A stretch of DNA of 64,000 nucleotides from contig NZ_CP084530.1 in assembly GCF_023704175.1 (NCBI RefSeq), positions 3,410,001 to 3,474,000 on the forward strand, given 5' to 3'. Positions 45,389 to 56,223 of the stretch are shown here, piece by piece. A program made the translations under genes and the position numbers. The stretch comes from Paenibacillus sp. YPG26 (lineage in GTDB: Bacteria; Bacillota; Bacilli; Paenibacillales; Paenibacillaceae). Within the stretch, counting starts at the first letter, position 1, and every line of letters starts with the position of its first letter. Below the pieces are notes generated by a model that searched no databases, was not told the DNA's origin, and worked only from the letters and a program-made list of their open reading frames with translations.

Positions 45389-46522
45389 TTATTTGGCCGC
45401 AGAAGCGGTTGAACTTGAGGTTGAAGTTGGACTCTTCTTATCCTTATTCCAGCCGCGTCCCCCCTTGAAATCCCCACTCTTAGGCAGAGTGCTGTTCACT
45501 TGCTTGGTCACAGATTCGGTTAGGCCCGCTTTGAGCTTATCGTATTCAGTCTGAGTGATTGTACCAGCCGCGAGTTCCTCAGCCAGCTTGGCGGTACGAT
45601 CCTTAACCAGAAGATCAATGACCTGCTGTGCGGTGACATTATGCTCTGCTGCTACGGCTGCCAAGGTTGTGCCAGCTTGCAGCTCAGTACGAAGCGCATC
45701 CTCCGTGATCCCAAGCAGCTTGGCTACCTCATCAAATTTACCGAAATGCCCGCCGCCATGCCCTCTTCCCTCACCTGGAGCAGGGAATTGGCCATTCACG
45801 ATTTGGGTCGCCATGTCTGTCAGCTTGGCCTTCTGAGTATTATAGTCAGCTTGGGTAATCTCACCGGCATCTAATCTGCTCTCAAGGTCAGCGCTCAGGC
45901 TTGATACCTCCAGATCAATCACCGCCTGGACGGTTACGTTATGTTCACCCGCAATTGCCGCCAGCGTCTTGCCTGATCTCAATTGAGTGTTCAGTTCATC
46001 GGCTGTGATGCCGAACAGCTTCGCAAGCTCCTCATTGTTCTTCACGAATCCGAGCGGCCCGTGCTCTTTGCCTCCGAACCCGTTACCCGGCTTGGAATCT
46101 AGCAGCTTGTCCGCAAAGGCCGAGGCATCCAAGGCCTTTCCATCTTTGTCCACCTTAGCAGATGTGGATGTCGAGTCAGCTTTCTGCTCCACTTCAAGTA
46201 AGCTTACCAGCTTCGCCTTCAGGTCTGCGCGTGCAATCCCTTGGGCGCTTGCGATCTCAGCAAGTGTCTGGGTCTTCTGCTTCTCTCTGAACGTTGTCTC
46301 ATCCAGCTTCAAGTAAGCAAGCAGCTGTTCTTCTATTTTGCCAAAGCCCATGTGTCTGTCTCCCCGGTCATGTCCCGCTCTCTGGGCTTGCGTTGTTGAG
46401 GATGAAGTCTTGGCTGAAGCTGCGCTGGTGTGCTGAACTGCCAGGACTCCTCCACCAAGAGTTAAAGAGAGGGCCAATACACCGGCTGCTAAAGTTTTTG
46501 TTGAAATTGTTGTCTTTTTCAT
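45389..46522 (-). CDS. Exported protein with three HTH-like/SHOCT-like repeat modules (paralogue 1)
   Basis: A 377-residue protein of unknown function. A signal peptide (TLAAGVLALSLTLGGGV, cut near HTSAASA) leads into three related modules at about 60-145, 158-252 and 262-350. Each module opens with a helical pair LAKLFGITADELNTQL ... GKTLAAIAGEHNVTVQAVIDL. In modules 2 and 3 this is followed by a SHOCT-like helix, LDAGEITQADYNTQKAKL. Gly/His-rich spacers and a Ser/Thr/Lys tail link and end them. No transmembrane, SLH or LPXTG anchor is seen, so it is probably released or wall-associated. A longer paralogue with the same layout lies on the other side of pepF. The start is ATG 46522, with AAAGGCGG upstream. 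Confidence 0.82.
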   Translation of the reverse strand: MKKTTISTKTLAAGVLALSLTLGGGVLAVQHTSAASAKTSSSTTQAQRAGHDRGDRHMGFGKIEEQLLAYLKLDETTFREKQKTQTLAEIASAQGIARADLKAKLVSLLEVEQKADSTSTSAKVDKDGKALDASAFADKLLDSKPGNGFGGKEHGPLGFVKNNEELAKLFGITADELNTQLRSGKTLAAIAGEHNVTVQAVIDLEVSSLSADLESRLDAGEITQADYNTQKAKLTDMATQIVNGQFPAPGEGRGHGGGHFGKFDEVAKLLGITEDALRTELQAGTTLAAVAAEHNVTAQQVIDLLVKDRTAKLAEELAAGTITQTEYDKLKAGLTESVTKQVNSTLPKSGDFKGGRGWNKDKKSPTSTSSSTASAAK

Positions 46523-46646
46523 TAAAATACCGCCTTTCGTCCATCTGGATTGTATGTTCCTTGCGTCCTACAATATGCATCTTATTCCACCTAACTGAAT
46601 TCACGCTGAATGCGCGCTTAACGTTAGCTAAATGTCTCCCAATACA

Positions 46647-46692
46647 ACAAAAAGCCCGTCTTATCCGGATACATTCCCAGACAAGACAGGCT
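46647..46692 (-). terminator. Intrinsic terminator of pepF
   Basis: GCCTGTCTT and AAGACGGGC (minus strand) around a loop of about 20 bases, followed by TTTTTG. It starts 23 bases after the pepF stop. Confidence 0.82.
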
Positions 46693-46714
46693 ATCGTAAT
46701 TCGTATGTTAATCC

Positions 46715-48412
46715 TTACAGCTTCTTATCATCTACCTGACCCAGCCAATGCTCAATCTCGTTAATGACAGAAGCCACACTTCCCTGCTCAAATGGAGAAA
46801 TCAGCCCCGCAGCCTGTACGAGCTCTGTGAACGACTTGCTTCCTCCCTGACGGCAGAGCTCGAGATAAGCAGTCCAGGCCGCCTCGCGGTCTTCCTGCGA
46901 CTTCTTCCAGAACTGGAATGCGCACAACTGCGCCAAGGTGTAGTCAATGTAATAGAACGGTGAGCTGAAGATATGTCCTTGCTTGTGCCAGAATCCGCCT
47001 TGCTCCAGATAGGCATTGCCCGCATAGTCACGATGAGGCAGATACTTCTTCTCAATCTCGCGCCAAGCCAGCTTGCGTTCCTGCGGCGTAGCTTCTGGAT
47101 TCCCATAGACATAGTGCTGGAACTCATCGACAGCAACACCATACGGAATGAAGAGGAGCGCCGAGGACAGGTGATTGAACTTATACTTCTCGGTATCTTC
47201 CTTGAAGAACAGCTCCATCCATGGCCAGGTCAGGAACTCCATGCTCATGGAATGAATTTCGGCTGCTTCGAGTGTCGGGAAGCTGTACTCAGGCACTTTG
47301 TATTGACGGCTCTGGAACACCTGGAACGCGTGACCCACCTCATGGGTCAGCACATCAATATCGTCGGACGTGCCATTGAAGTTCGAGAAAATGAACGGCG
47401 CTTCGTATTCGCTAAGATATGTACAGTAGCCACCGCCCTGCTTGCCTTTCTTGGCGACAAGGTCCATCAGCCCATGATCCTGCATGAATGTGAAGAACTC
47501 ATCTGTCTCCGGAGACAGCTCCGCATACATTTTGGCTCCGTTCTGAACGATCCAGTCGGGATCACCCTTAGGCTCGGCATTGCCGGAAGCGAAGCTGAAC
47601 TCTTCATCGTAATAGGTCAGCTGATCCACACCGATTCTGGCCCGTTGACGCTCCTTCAGCCTCTGGGCTGCAGGCACAATGAACTCCTTCACCTGATCCC
47701 GGAAGTTAGCCACCATCTGGGCATTGTAATCCGTGCGGTTAAGCCGGTCATAAGCCAGCTGGATGAAATTCTCATAGCCAAGCGCCCCCGCGATCCGGGT
47801 CCGTACCTTGACTAGTTCATCGTAGATCCGGTCAAGCTCTTCCTCATGCTCGCTCATAAAAGCATACCGCGCTTCAGCCGCACGCTGTCTTAACCCGCGG
47901 TCTGTGGACATTTCGAACGGACGCAGCTGAGAAAGGGTTCTCTCTTCTCCTTCAAAAGGAATCTTCGCGGACGCGATCAGCTGACTATACTGGGTGGTAA
48001 GCTTGTTCTCCTGCTGAAGATCCTCAATAATCTCGGGCTTGAAGGTCTTGAGGGACACATCCATCAGACTGAACAGCTGGCGGCCCCATTTCTGCTCAAG
48101 CTCAGCCCGGAATATAGACTGCACAACGGCTGTATAATAATTGGTCACATACTCCTGATAGAGGGGCCCCACTTCATCCATATAATCCTGCTCGGCCTTG
48201 TAAAATTCATCGGTTGTATCTATCGAGTGACGCACACTTACAATGGTACCCAGGGTTTCAAATTCACTGCGCAGCTTGTTGATTCGCTCAAAAGCTTGAT
48301 CCTGCTCCTCAAAGCTAGCCGCCTCGTTGAACTGCTCTAGCAAATCCCTGAACTGACGCTCGACATCCTTGATGTCGGGTCTGGAATACGGGTATTCATT
48401 GAATTTCATCAT
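46715..48412 (-). CDS. M3-family oligoendopeptidase (PepF-like)
   Basis: A 565-residue zinc peptidase cleaving short peptides in the cytoplasm. The HEVGH zinc motif lies near residues 357-361 (DVLTHEVGHAFQVFQ). The third ligand Glu is about 25 residues on, in FPTLEAAEIHSMSMEFL. The downstream GVAVDEFQHYVYGNPEATPQER block is typical of the PepF/M3B clade of Paenibacillus and Bacillus. There is no signal peptide. It sits between two paralogous exported proteins but has its own terminator, so the link may be chance. The start ATG at 48412 is preceded by AAAGGGTGATTA; the next codon is also ATG. Confidence 0.9.
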   Translation of the reverse strand: MMKFNEYPYSRPDIKDVERQFRDLLEQFNEAASFEEQDQAFERINKLRSEFETLGTIVSVRHSIDTTDEFYKAEQDYMDEVGPLYQEYVTNYYTAVVQSIFRAELEQKWGRQLFSLMDVSLKTFKPEIIEDLQQENKLTTQYSQLIASAKIPFEGEERTLSQLRPFEMSTDRGLRQRAAEARYAFMSEHEEELDRIYDELVKVRTRIAGALGYENFIQLAYDRLNRTDYNAQMVANFRDQVKEFIVPAAQRLKERQRARIGVDQLTYYDEEFSFASGNAEPKGDPDWIVQNGAKMYAELSPETDEFFTFMQDHGLMDLVAKKGKQGGGYCTYLSEYEAPFIFSNFNGTSDDIDVLTHEVGHAFQVFQSRQYKVPEYSFPTLEAAEIHSMSMEFLTWPWMELFFKEDTEKYKFNHLSSALLFIPYGVAVDEFQHYVYGNPEATPQERKLAWREIEKKYLPHRDYAGNAYLEQGGFWHKQGHIFSSPFYYIDYTLAQLCAFQFWKKSQEDREAAWTAYLELCRQGGSKSFTELVQAAGLISPFEQGSVASVINEIEHWLGQVDDKKL

Positions 48413-48526
48413 TAATCACCCTTTGGTCAATTATTTATAGAACCTATTATACAGGGTAAATTTGGGATAACAATCATGAATATAAGTTAAGCTATTCCAG
48501 ATTGGTATAGGCTATTACTGCCATAT

Positions 48527-48552
48527 GCAAAAGAGACGCAATTAGCGTCTCT
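48527..48552 (-). terminator. Terminator of exported repeat protein 2
   Basis: AGAGACGC and GCGTCTCT with a five-base loop, then CTTTTGCATAT on the minus strand. It resembles the terminator of the paralogue at 45338-45360, including the GCATAT flank. Confidence 0.85.
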
Positions 48553-48568
48553 CAATACGAATCTTTAT

Positions 48569-49825
48569 TTACTTGTTCTTGCCTTGACTCATTGACGATT
48601 GAGAATTATTGAAATTCCAGCCGTGGCCCTTGCTGCCGTCCTCCGGCTTCGATCCCTTGGCAGAAGGGACTCTCTTCACTTGCGCAGTCACATACTCGGT
48701 CAGACTCTTCTTGAACTTGTCGTACTCTTCCTTCGTAATCTCCCGGGCTGCCAGCTTCTTGTCCAGCTTCGCAAGTCGGTCTTTGATCAGAAGATCAACC
48801 ACTTGCTGAGCCGTAACCTTATGAGACTCCGCAATATCCGCAAGACTCTTGCCAGACTTCATGGCTGCCTTAAGCTCTGATTCTGTCATTCCCAGCAGCT
48901 TGGCCAAGGCGCCGAACTTTCCTGAGCCTTCAACATCCTCAATTCCCTCAATGACACCTGGGAACTTAGTATTCACCAGCTGTGCAGCCGCCTCAGTCTT
49001 GGCCGCTTTCTGGGCATCGTATTCTTCCTGAGTGATCTCACCAGCTGCCAGCTTGGCATCCAGTTCCTTGACATCGGCTGCGATGAACAGATCAATGACA
49101 GCCTGAGCTTCAACCTTGTACTCACCAGCTAGTTCGGCAAGCGTCTTGCCGGCCTTCAACCCTGCACAGAGCTGATCGGTAGTTATATTCAATAGCTTAG
49201 CGATTTCATCGGCATGCTGGAGTTCTGTAATCGGAGCGTCTTGGACACTACTGTCCACTTTGCTCTCTGTAGTGAACGCCATGAGCTTGTCTGCTGTTGT
49301 GGCAGCTTCAAGCTTAAGGGCTTGTTCCTTCTTTTGGATCTGCTTCTTTTGCTGCTCCTGCTCCTGCTTGAACTGCTGCTCCAGCTTTTGTTTTGCTTTC
49401 GGACTTAACTTCTTGTTCTTCAGCTGCTTCGCAAGCTCCTGCTGTTTTTTCTTCTCTGCCTGCTTCTGCTTTTCCTTTTCTTTGGCCAATTGAGCCTTCT
49501 GCTCAGCGGCAATCCAGCTTACGATCTTGGCTTTGAGAGCCTCTTTGGTTATGCCCTGCTCCGCAGCAATCTCAGCCAGAGTCTGGGTCTGCAGCTTCTC
49601 CTTAAGCGCTGCCGCATCCAGCTTCAGGAGCGTAAGAAGCTGCTTCTCGAATCTGCCCAAGCCCTCAAGCTTGTTGTCCTGCTGTAATGTGGCCTTCTGT
49701 ACTTGCACCTTGCTTGTCCCTGCAGCTGCGCTTGCAGGTCCGGTCGCCAGAATACCTCCGCCTAGCGCCAGAGAGAATGCCATAACTCCGGCTGCTACTG
49801 TTTTTACTGATTTTCCCCTATTCAT
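48569..49825 (-). CDS. Exported protein with HTH-like/SHOCT-like repeat modules and charged coiled coil (paralogue 2)
   Basis: A 418-residue paralogue of the protein at 45389-46522. The signal peptide (VAAGVMAFSLALGGGI, cut near PASAAA) and first module (FEKQLLTLLKLDAAALKEKLQTQTLAEIAAEQGI) align directly. Residues 115-190 are instead a very charged Lys/Gln/Glu coiled coil (QKQAEKKKQQELAKQLKNKK). Modules 2 and 3 (about 205-300, 310-395) again combine LAKLLGMTESELKAAMKSGK ... VTAQQVVDLLI with the SHOCT-like LDKKLAAREITKEEYDKFKK. A Ser/Asn/Gln tail ends it. The start ATG at 49825 has GAGGTGG about eight bases upstream; the longer GTG start overlaps that site. Function unknown. Confidence 0.82.
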   Translation of the reverse strand: MNRGKSVKTVAAGVMAFSLALGGGILATGPASAAAGTSKVQVQKATLQQDNKLEGLGRFEKQLLTLLKLDAAALKEKLQTQTLAEIAAEQGITKEALKAKIVSWIAAEQKAQLAKEKEKQKQAEKKKQQELAKQLKNKKLSPKAKQKLEQQFKQEQEQQKKQIQKKEQALKLEAATTADKLMAFTTESKVDSSVQDAPITELQHADEIAKLLNITTDQLCAGLKAGKTLAELAGEYKVEAQAVIDLFIAADVKELDAKLAAGEITQEEYDAQKAAKTEAAAQLVNTKFPGVIEGIEDVEGSGKFGALAKLLGMTESELKAAMKSGKSLADIAESHKVTAQQVVDLLIKDRLAKLDKKLAAREITKEEYDKFKKSLTEYVTAQVKRVPSAKGSKPEDGSKGHGWNFNNSQSSMSQGKNK

Positions 49826-50005
49826 AATGAAGACCACCTCTCATGATGTGCTTGGCTGGTTACTATTACCACAGTTTAAGTATAACTGAGATCAGCCGAG
49901 ATGGAACTACCTTTTTCGATAAAAATCGACAAAATTTTCAATGTCTTGAATCAGGTAATCCCTTACCTTATTCAGCTTGAAATACCGGTGCTGGACTTTA
50001 TTTAA

Positions 50006-50893
50006 CTAGGCTTGTCTCTTAAAGCCTTCTCCAAGCACTTCATGCGCATTCGTGATAATCACAAAGGCGGTTGGTTCAAGCTGCTGAACCAGCGTCTTCA
50101 GGCGGGTAACCTCACTTTGGCCCACGACAACCATCAATACAGGTCTGTCATCGCCCGTATATCCGCCCCTGGCGCTAAGCTTCGTTAGTCCCCGATCCAG
50201 GTGGACCAGCACGGCCTCCGATATTTCCTCTGTCTTCTCAGCGATAATATAAGCCACCTTGGTATAATTCAGTCCGAGCTCCACCGCGTCTATAATTTTG
50301 CCTGTGATATAGAGGCCGATAAGAGCATAAAGTGCCTTTTCGGGAGATAGTACAATACCGGCCAGCACGATGACAAGTCCATCCATCATCACGACGCATG
50401 TAGACAGGCTAAAGCCGCTGTATTTCTGAATAATCTGAGCCAGGGTAGACAGGCCGCCCGTTGAACCGCGTCCGCGGAACACGATTCCCAGTCCCAGACC
50501 AACCCCAATACCTCCGTAAAGAGAGGAGAGCAGCGGATCTGTGGTAGGCACGATCCAATCCTTGGTCAAATAGACGAACAGCGGCAGCACGATCGTTCCA
50601 AGCAGGGAACGAATCGCATAATTCCGGCCTAGCAGCAGAAAGCCTGCAGCGAACAAGGGAATGTTCAGCGCCCACTGCACATAGGCAGGCTCAATCCCGA
50701 ACAGGGAGTTCGCTACAATTGAGAGTCCTGATACTCCTCCTGATGCGATATGACTCGGCAGCAAGAACATATTGAAAGCAAGAGCCGTGATAAAAGATCC
50801 AATTACAATCATCAGACTATCCAGTACAAGCCTGGCTGGACCACCTACGGGAAATATTTCATTCATTCTGCGTTTACGGCCTTTTGGGGGCAT
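50006..50893 (-). CDS. yvjA: YitT-family membrane protein, YvjA type (DUF2179)
   Basis: A 295-residue protein with five or six membrane helices over residues 20-195 (LMIVIGSFITALAFNMFLLP, the SGGVSGLSIVANSLFGI block). A cytoplasmic DUF2179 domain covers about 205-290 (GGYTGDDRPVLMVVVGQSEVTRLKTLV), a fold that may bind small ligands. B. subtilis YvjA is the same family and lies near prfB and ftsE, as here; the symbol rests on that order. The start is ATG 50893 (AAGGAG nine bases upstream); a GTG 18 bases earlier overlaps the ribosome site. The transported substrate, if any, is unknown. It follows the prfB terminator. Confidence 0.83.
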   Translation of the reverse strand: MPPKGRKRRMNEIFPVGGPARLVLDSLMIVIGSFITALAFNMFLLPSHIASGGVSGLSIVANSLFGIEPAYVQWALNIPLFAAGFLLLGRNYAIRSLLGTIVLPLFVYLTKDWIVPTTDPLLSSLYGGIGVGLGLGIVFRGRGSTGGLSTLAQIIQKYSGFSLSTCVVMMDGLVIVLAGIVLSPEKALYALIGLYITGKIIDAVELGLNYTKVAYIIAEKTEEISEAVLVHLDRGLTKLSARGGYTGDDRPVLMVVVGQSEVTRLKTLVQQLEPTAFVIITNAHEVLGEGFKRQA

Positions 50894-50931
50894 GATACAG
50901 TTCTCCTTCACTACGTCAAAGTGTTAATGGT

Positions 50932-50969
50932 CAAAAAAATTCCCGCACAAGTTATCTTGTGCAGGAATT
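50932..50969 (-). terminator. Intrinsic terminator of prfB
   Basis: AATTCCCGCACAAG (50938-50951) pairs with CTTGTGCAGGAATT (50956-50969), loop TTAT, one mismatch. On the minus strand TTTTTTT follows. Confidence 0.9.
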
Positions 50970-50990
50970 GTATATTTATTGAACTCAGGC

Positions 50991-52110
50991 TCAGGCTTGC
51001 TCCGCCTCTGTCTTGATCTGGCTTCGCAGATATCCATCGATAAAGGCATCCAGCTCCCCATCCATCACCGCACCTGTATTTCCCGTCTCCACGGAGGTAC
51101 GGTGATCCTTAACCATACTGTAAGGATGGAAGACATAGGAACGAATCTGACTGCCCCAGGCAATATCGGACTGTTCCCCACGGATTTCATCCAGCTCCTT
51201 CTGCTGCTCTTCCAGCTTACGCTCATAGAGCTTGGATCGAAGCATCGTCATAGCCCGCTCCCGGTTCTTGATCTGAGAGCGCTCATTCTGACAGGTTACT
51301 ACCACGCCGGTTGGAATATGGGTAATCCGGACAGCCGAGTCCGTGGTGTTAATGTGCTGCCCCCCGGCACCGCTGGCCCGGTAGGTGTCAACCTTCAGAT
51401 CCTCCGTACGGATCTCCACGTCCACATCTTCCGTAATCTCAGGCACGACATCGCAGGACACGAAGGAAGTATGACGGCGGCCGGAAGAGTCGAACGGGGA
51501 GATCCGGACTAACCGGTGAACCCCTTTCTCTGTCTTCAAGTAGCCGTAGGCGTTATATCCCTTGATCAGCAGCGTCACACTCTTGATCCCCGCTTCATCC
51601 CCGGGAAGATAATCGAGTACTTCCACCTTGAAGCCGCGTTTCTCCGCCCATCTTGTATACATCCGGAGCAGCATTTGACCCCAGTCCTGAGACTCCGTTC
51701 CACCAGCACCCGGATGCAGCTCAAGAATCGCATTGAGCTTGTCATAAGGCTGATTGAGGAGCAGCTGAAGCTCGAACTCCTCGAGACGCTTCAGCAGCGA
51801 CTCCACAGACCCGGCAACCTCTGAGAGCAGCTCCGCGTCTCCTTCTTCTTCTGCCAGCTCGATCATGACGACAATGTCGTCATTCTCGGACTGCAGCTTC
51901 TGATACTGATCGACGGAAGATTTGACGGCATTCATGTCTGCAATTACTTTTTGGGCGGACTCGTTGTCATCCCAGAAATCGGGCGCAGCCATCTTTTCCT
52001 CAAAGTTCGCAATCATCTCCTGCTTCAGATCTAAGTCAAAGAGACCCCCTAAGGTTGGATAATTTCTTGGCTATTTCACGCAGATCCTGCTTGATACTTG
52101 GATCGATCAT
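50991..52110 (-). CDS. prfB: Peptide chain release factor 2 PrfB, with programmed +1 frameshift
   Basis: RF2 releases peptides at UGA and UAA. The ATG at 52110 begins 24 codons that end at an in-frame TGA (52036-52038). The context AGGGGG-TCT-CTT-TGA-C is the classic RF2 autoregulatory site: an internal Shine-Dalgarno three bases before CTT, then UGA followed by C. Skipping one T (52038) continues in +1 with DLDLKQEM, giving 372 residues. The SPF tripeptide ([12 protein letters not shown]) reads stop codons and GGQ ([15 protein letters not shown]) enters the peptidyl-transferase centre; both are present. So the break is regulation, not damage: low RF2 raises shifting. It lies 157 bases after secA and has its own terminator. 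Confidence 0.97.
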
Positions 52111-52169
52111 GCTGTATCGTCACCCCTTCTAATTGTTATAGGCTTGTTGACTATGCAAGGGATAAAGAG

Positions 52170-52233
52170 GGCACGCAGGCAAATGTCCAGGGTCGTTCTA
52201 TCCCCGGAAAGGGTACTCCCTTGCCTGCGTGCC
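52170..52233 (-). terminator. Large inverted repeat downstream of secA
   Basis: Perfect 13-base arms GGCACGCAGGCAA (52170-52182) and TTGCCTGCGTGCC (52221-52233) with a 38-base interior that has its own GGGA/CCC pairing. On the minus strand it is followed only by CTCTTTAT, so termination is plausible but not certain. Confidence 0.5.
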
Positions 52234-52267
52234 TGCTGCTTAGTCCATCCTATAGGAACCGCTATCC

Positions 52268-54775
<2,508 letters not shown>

Positions 54776-54887
54776 GGTTTTCCCCTTTCACGCATAAACA
54801 GATGATTTGCCTAAATTGTAACAGTTTGTCAAGGTTGCCGCAACTTAAGCTGGAGCCGTGTGCCGCGGCAAATTCACCCATATATAA

Positions 54888-54922
54888 AATAAAGAGCCTT
54901 ACCCGCGAGGCGGATGAGGCTC
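54888..54922 (-). terminator. Intrinsic terminator of hpf
   Basis: GAGCCTCATCCGCC and its imperfect complement GGGTAAGGCTC (minus strand) with a short loop, then TTTATTTTATAT. It lies about 65 bases after the hpf stop. Confidence 0.75.
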
Positions 54923-54985
54923 GGTCTCTTACGTAATAGTTGAGTAAAATAAATTCAAGTACGGTTGAGTCACGGGATCATTGGA

Positions 54986-55552
54986 TCAAGCGTGTTCAAT
55001 TAGCCCGTATTTCCCATCGGTACGCTTGTAGACGACATTAATCTCTCGGGTATCCACGTTGGAGAATACAAAGAAATCATGCCCGACCAAATTCATCTGA
55101 AGTATGGCCTCTTCCACGTCCATAGGCTTAAAAGTAAAGCGCTTGGTACGAACAACCTCGAGTTCATCATCGGTTAGCGCATCTTCATCATCGCTTGCAA
55201 GCATAGGTCCATCAACAGGCTCTTCAACGAATAACGTCTTCAAGCTGCCTTCCTGACGGAATTTGCGGTTCACCTTGGTCTTGTGCTTACGAATCTGGCG
55301 TTCGAGCTTGTCCACTACCTCGTCAATGGATGCGTACATATCATCGCTCTTATCCTCTGCCCGGAGCACTACACCGGTTAATGGAATGGTAACTTCCACT
55401 GTGTGCAATCCTCGGATGACATTCAGCGTTACATGTCCTTCTGAGGTGGGAGGTGTATCAAAGTACTTCTCTAGCCGGCTGAGTTTCTTGTCTACGTAAT
55501 CATACAAGGCGTCAGTCACTTCAATCTGTTGTCCTCGAATACTGTAATTCAT
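54986..55552 (-). CDS. hpf: Long-form ribosome hibernation promoting factor HPF
   Basis: A 188-residue protein that pairs 70S ribosomes into inactive 100S dimers in slow growth. The S30AE fold covers residues 1-100 (YSIRGQQIEVTDALYDYVDKKL, basic HKTKVNRKFRQ helix). The C-terminal dimer domain, 130-188 (MDVEEAILQMNLVGHDFFVF, NVVYKRTDGKYGLIE), is what makes the long form. The start ATG at 55552 has AAAGGAGG in front. A promoter with an extended -10 lies just upstream. As in B. subtilis (YvyD) it stands between fliT and secA; here a cold-shock gene is inserted before it. Confidence 0.96.
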   Translation of the reverse strand: MNYSIRGQQIEVTDALYDYVDKKLSRLEKYFDTPPTSEGHVTLNVIRGLHTVEVTIPLTGVVLRAEDKSDDMYASIDEVVDKLERQIRKHKTKVNRKFRQEGSLKTLFVEEPVDGPMLASDDEDALTDDELEVVRTKRFTFKPMDVEEAILQMNLVGHDFFVFSNVDTREINVVYKRTDGKYGLIEHA

Positions 55553-55576
55553 AGGGCAATCCTCCTTTGCCTCTAT

Positions 55577-55585
55577 ATTATACCA
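55577..55585 (-). promoter_or_regulatory. Extended -10 promoter of hpf
   Basis: On the minus strand TGGTATAAT, that is a TG plus one base before a consensus TATAAT, sits about 25 bases before the hpf start. The -35 is poor. A sigma-B or sigma-H site, known for B. subtilis hpf, was not clearly recognised. Confidence 0.6.
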
Positions 55586-55675
55586 TATGTAAAGCCCAAG
55601 TTAAAATGTTAACTCCGCAAAATGAGCCAAATATCGAACCTAATTGTGACAAGCTGTGCAACATCTATACTGATC

Positions 55676-55705
55676 AAAAAAAGACCCTGGAAAGTCCAGA
55701 GTCTG
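55676..55705 (-). terminator. Intrinsic terminator of the cold-shock gene
   Basis: AGACCCTGGA and TCCAGAGTCT with loop AAG, one mismatch, followed by TTTTTTTG on the minus strand. Confidence 0.88.
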
Positions 55706-55769
55706 TTGCTAGCGAATTCAATTGTTAACCATCGTTACCAAATATATAGGTCGGCTTGAGCCGGGATGA

Positions 55770-55967
55770 TTATAGCTTGATTACGTTAGCGGCTTGAGGT
55801 CCGCGAGCACCTTCGACGATATCGAATTCTACGGATTGTCCTTCTTCAAGAGTCTTGAAGCCTTCGGTTTGAATCGCGGAGAAGTGAACGAATACGTCGC
55901 CTCCATCTTCAGTCTCGATGAAACCGTAACCCTTCTCAGCGTTGAACCATTTAACTTTACCTTGCAT
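55770..55967 (-). CDS. Cold-shock protein (CspA/CspB family)
   Basis: A 65-residue OB-fold RNA chaperone. RNP1 KGYGFIET and RNP2 VFVHFSAI are complete, and the N-terminal [10 protein letters not shown] is standard. It binds single-stranded RNA and DNA, relieving mRNA structure in cold or stationary phase. The start is ATG 55967, with GAAGGGA about eleven bases upstream. It has a consensus promoter and a leader of about 50 bases with a perfect seven-pair hairpin, and its own terminator, so it is a single-gene unit dropped between fliT and hpf relative to B. subtilis. Which csp paralogue it is cannot be told. Confidence 0.95.
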   Translation of the reverse strand: MQGKVKWFNAEKGYGFIETEDGGDVFVHFSAIQTEGFKTLEEGQSVEFDIVEGARGPQAANVIKL

Positions 55968-56000
55968 GCACTAACATTCCCTTCTTAGTCAAATGAAAGT

Positions 56001-56052
56001 GTGAAGATTTCTTCACATTTGGAATATAACATCCTGACTTTCCCATTGTCAA
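56001..56052 (-). promoter_or_regulatory. Cold-shock gene promoter and leader hairpin
   Basis: On the minus strand, TTGACA (56047-56052), 18 bases, TATATT (56023-56028). The leader then has a perfect hairpin, GTGAAGA AA TCTTCAC, at 56001-56016. Structured leaders are common in cold-shock mRNAs. Confidence 0.8.
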
Positions 56053-56133
56053 TTGGAAATGAAAAGGTTTTTTCGGTAAATAAAATGTGGTATTTTGTTT
56101 GATTTTAGCGAATTTTCGCAGGTCTAAATTCGA

Positions 56134-56170
56134 CAAAAAAAGAGTCCACGCGAAGGGTGCGGGGACTCTT
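56134..56170 (-). terminator. Intrinsic terminator of the flagellar operon (after fliT)
   Basis: AAGAGTCC and GGACTCTT stem with a GC-rich inner part, followed by TTTTTTTG on the minus strand; about 50 bases after the fliT stop. Confidence 0.87.
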
Positions 56171-56223
56171 GGTAATATGGTGGTTGGGCACTAAGACTAG
56201 GCCCTTCAACTAATCATGCTTAT

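Noticed and set aside
50991..52110. prfB as a frameshifted pseudogene
   Set aside because: The in-frame UGA has the full RF2 recoding context (internal Shine-Dalgarno, CTT-TGA-C) and the GGQ and SPF motifs are intact.
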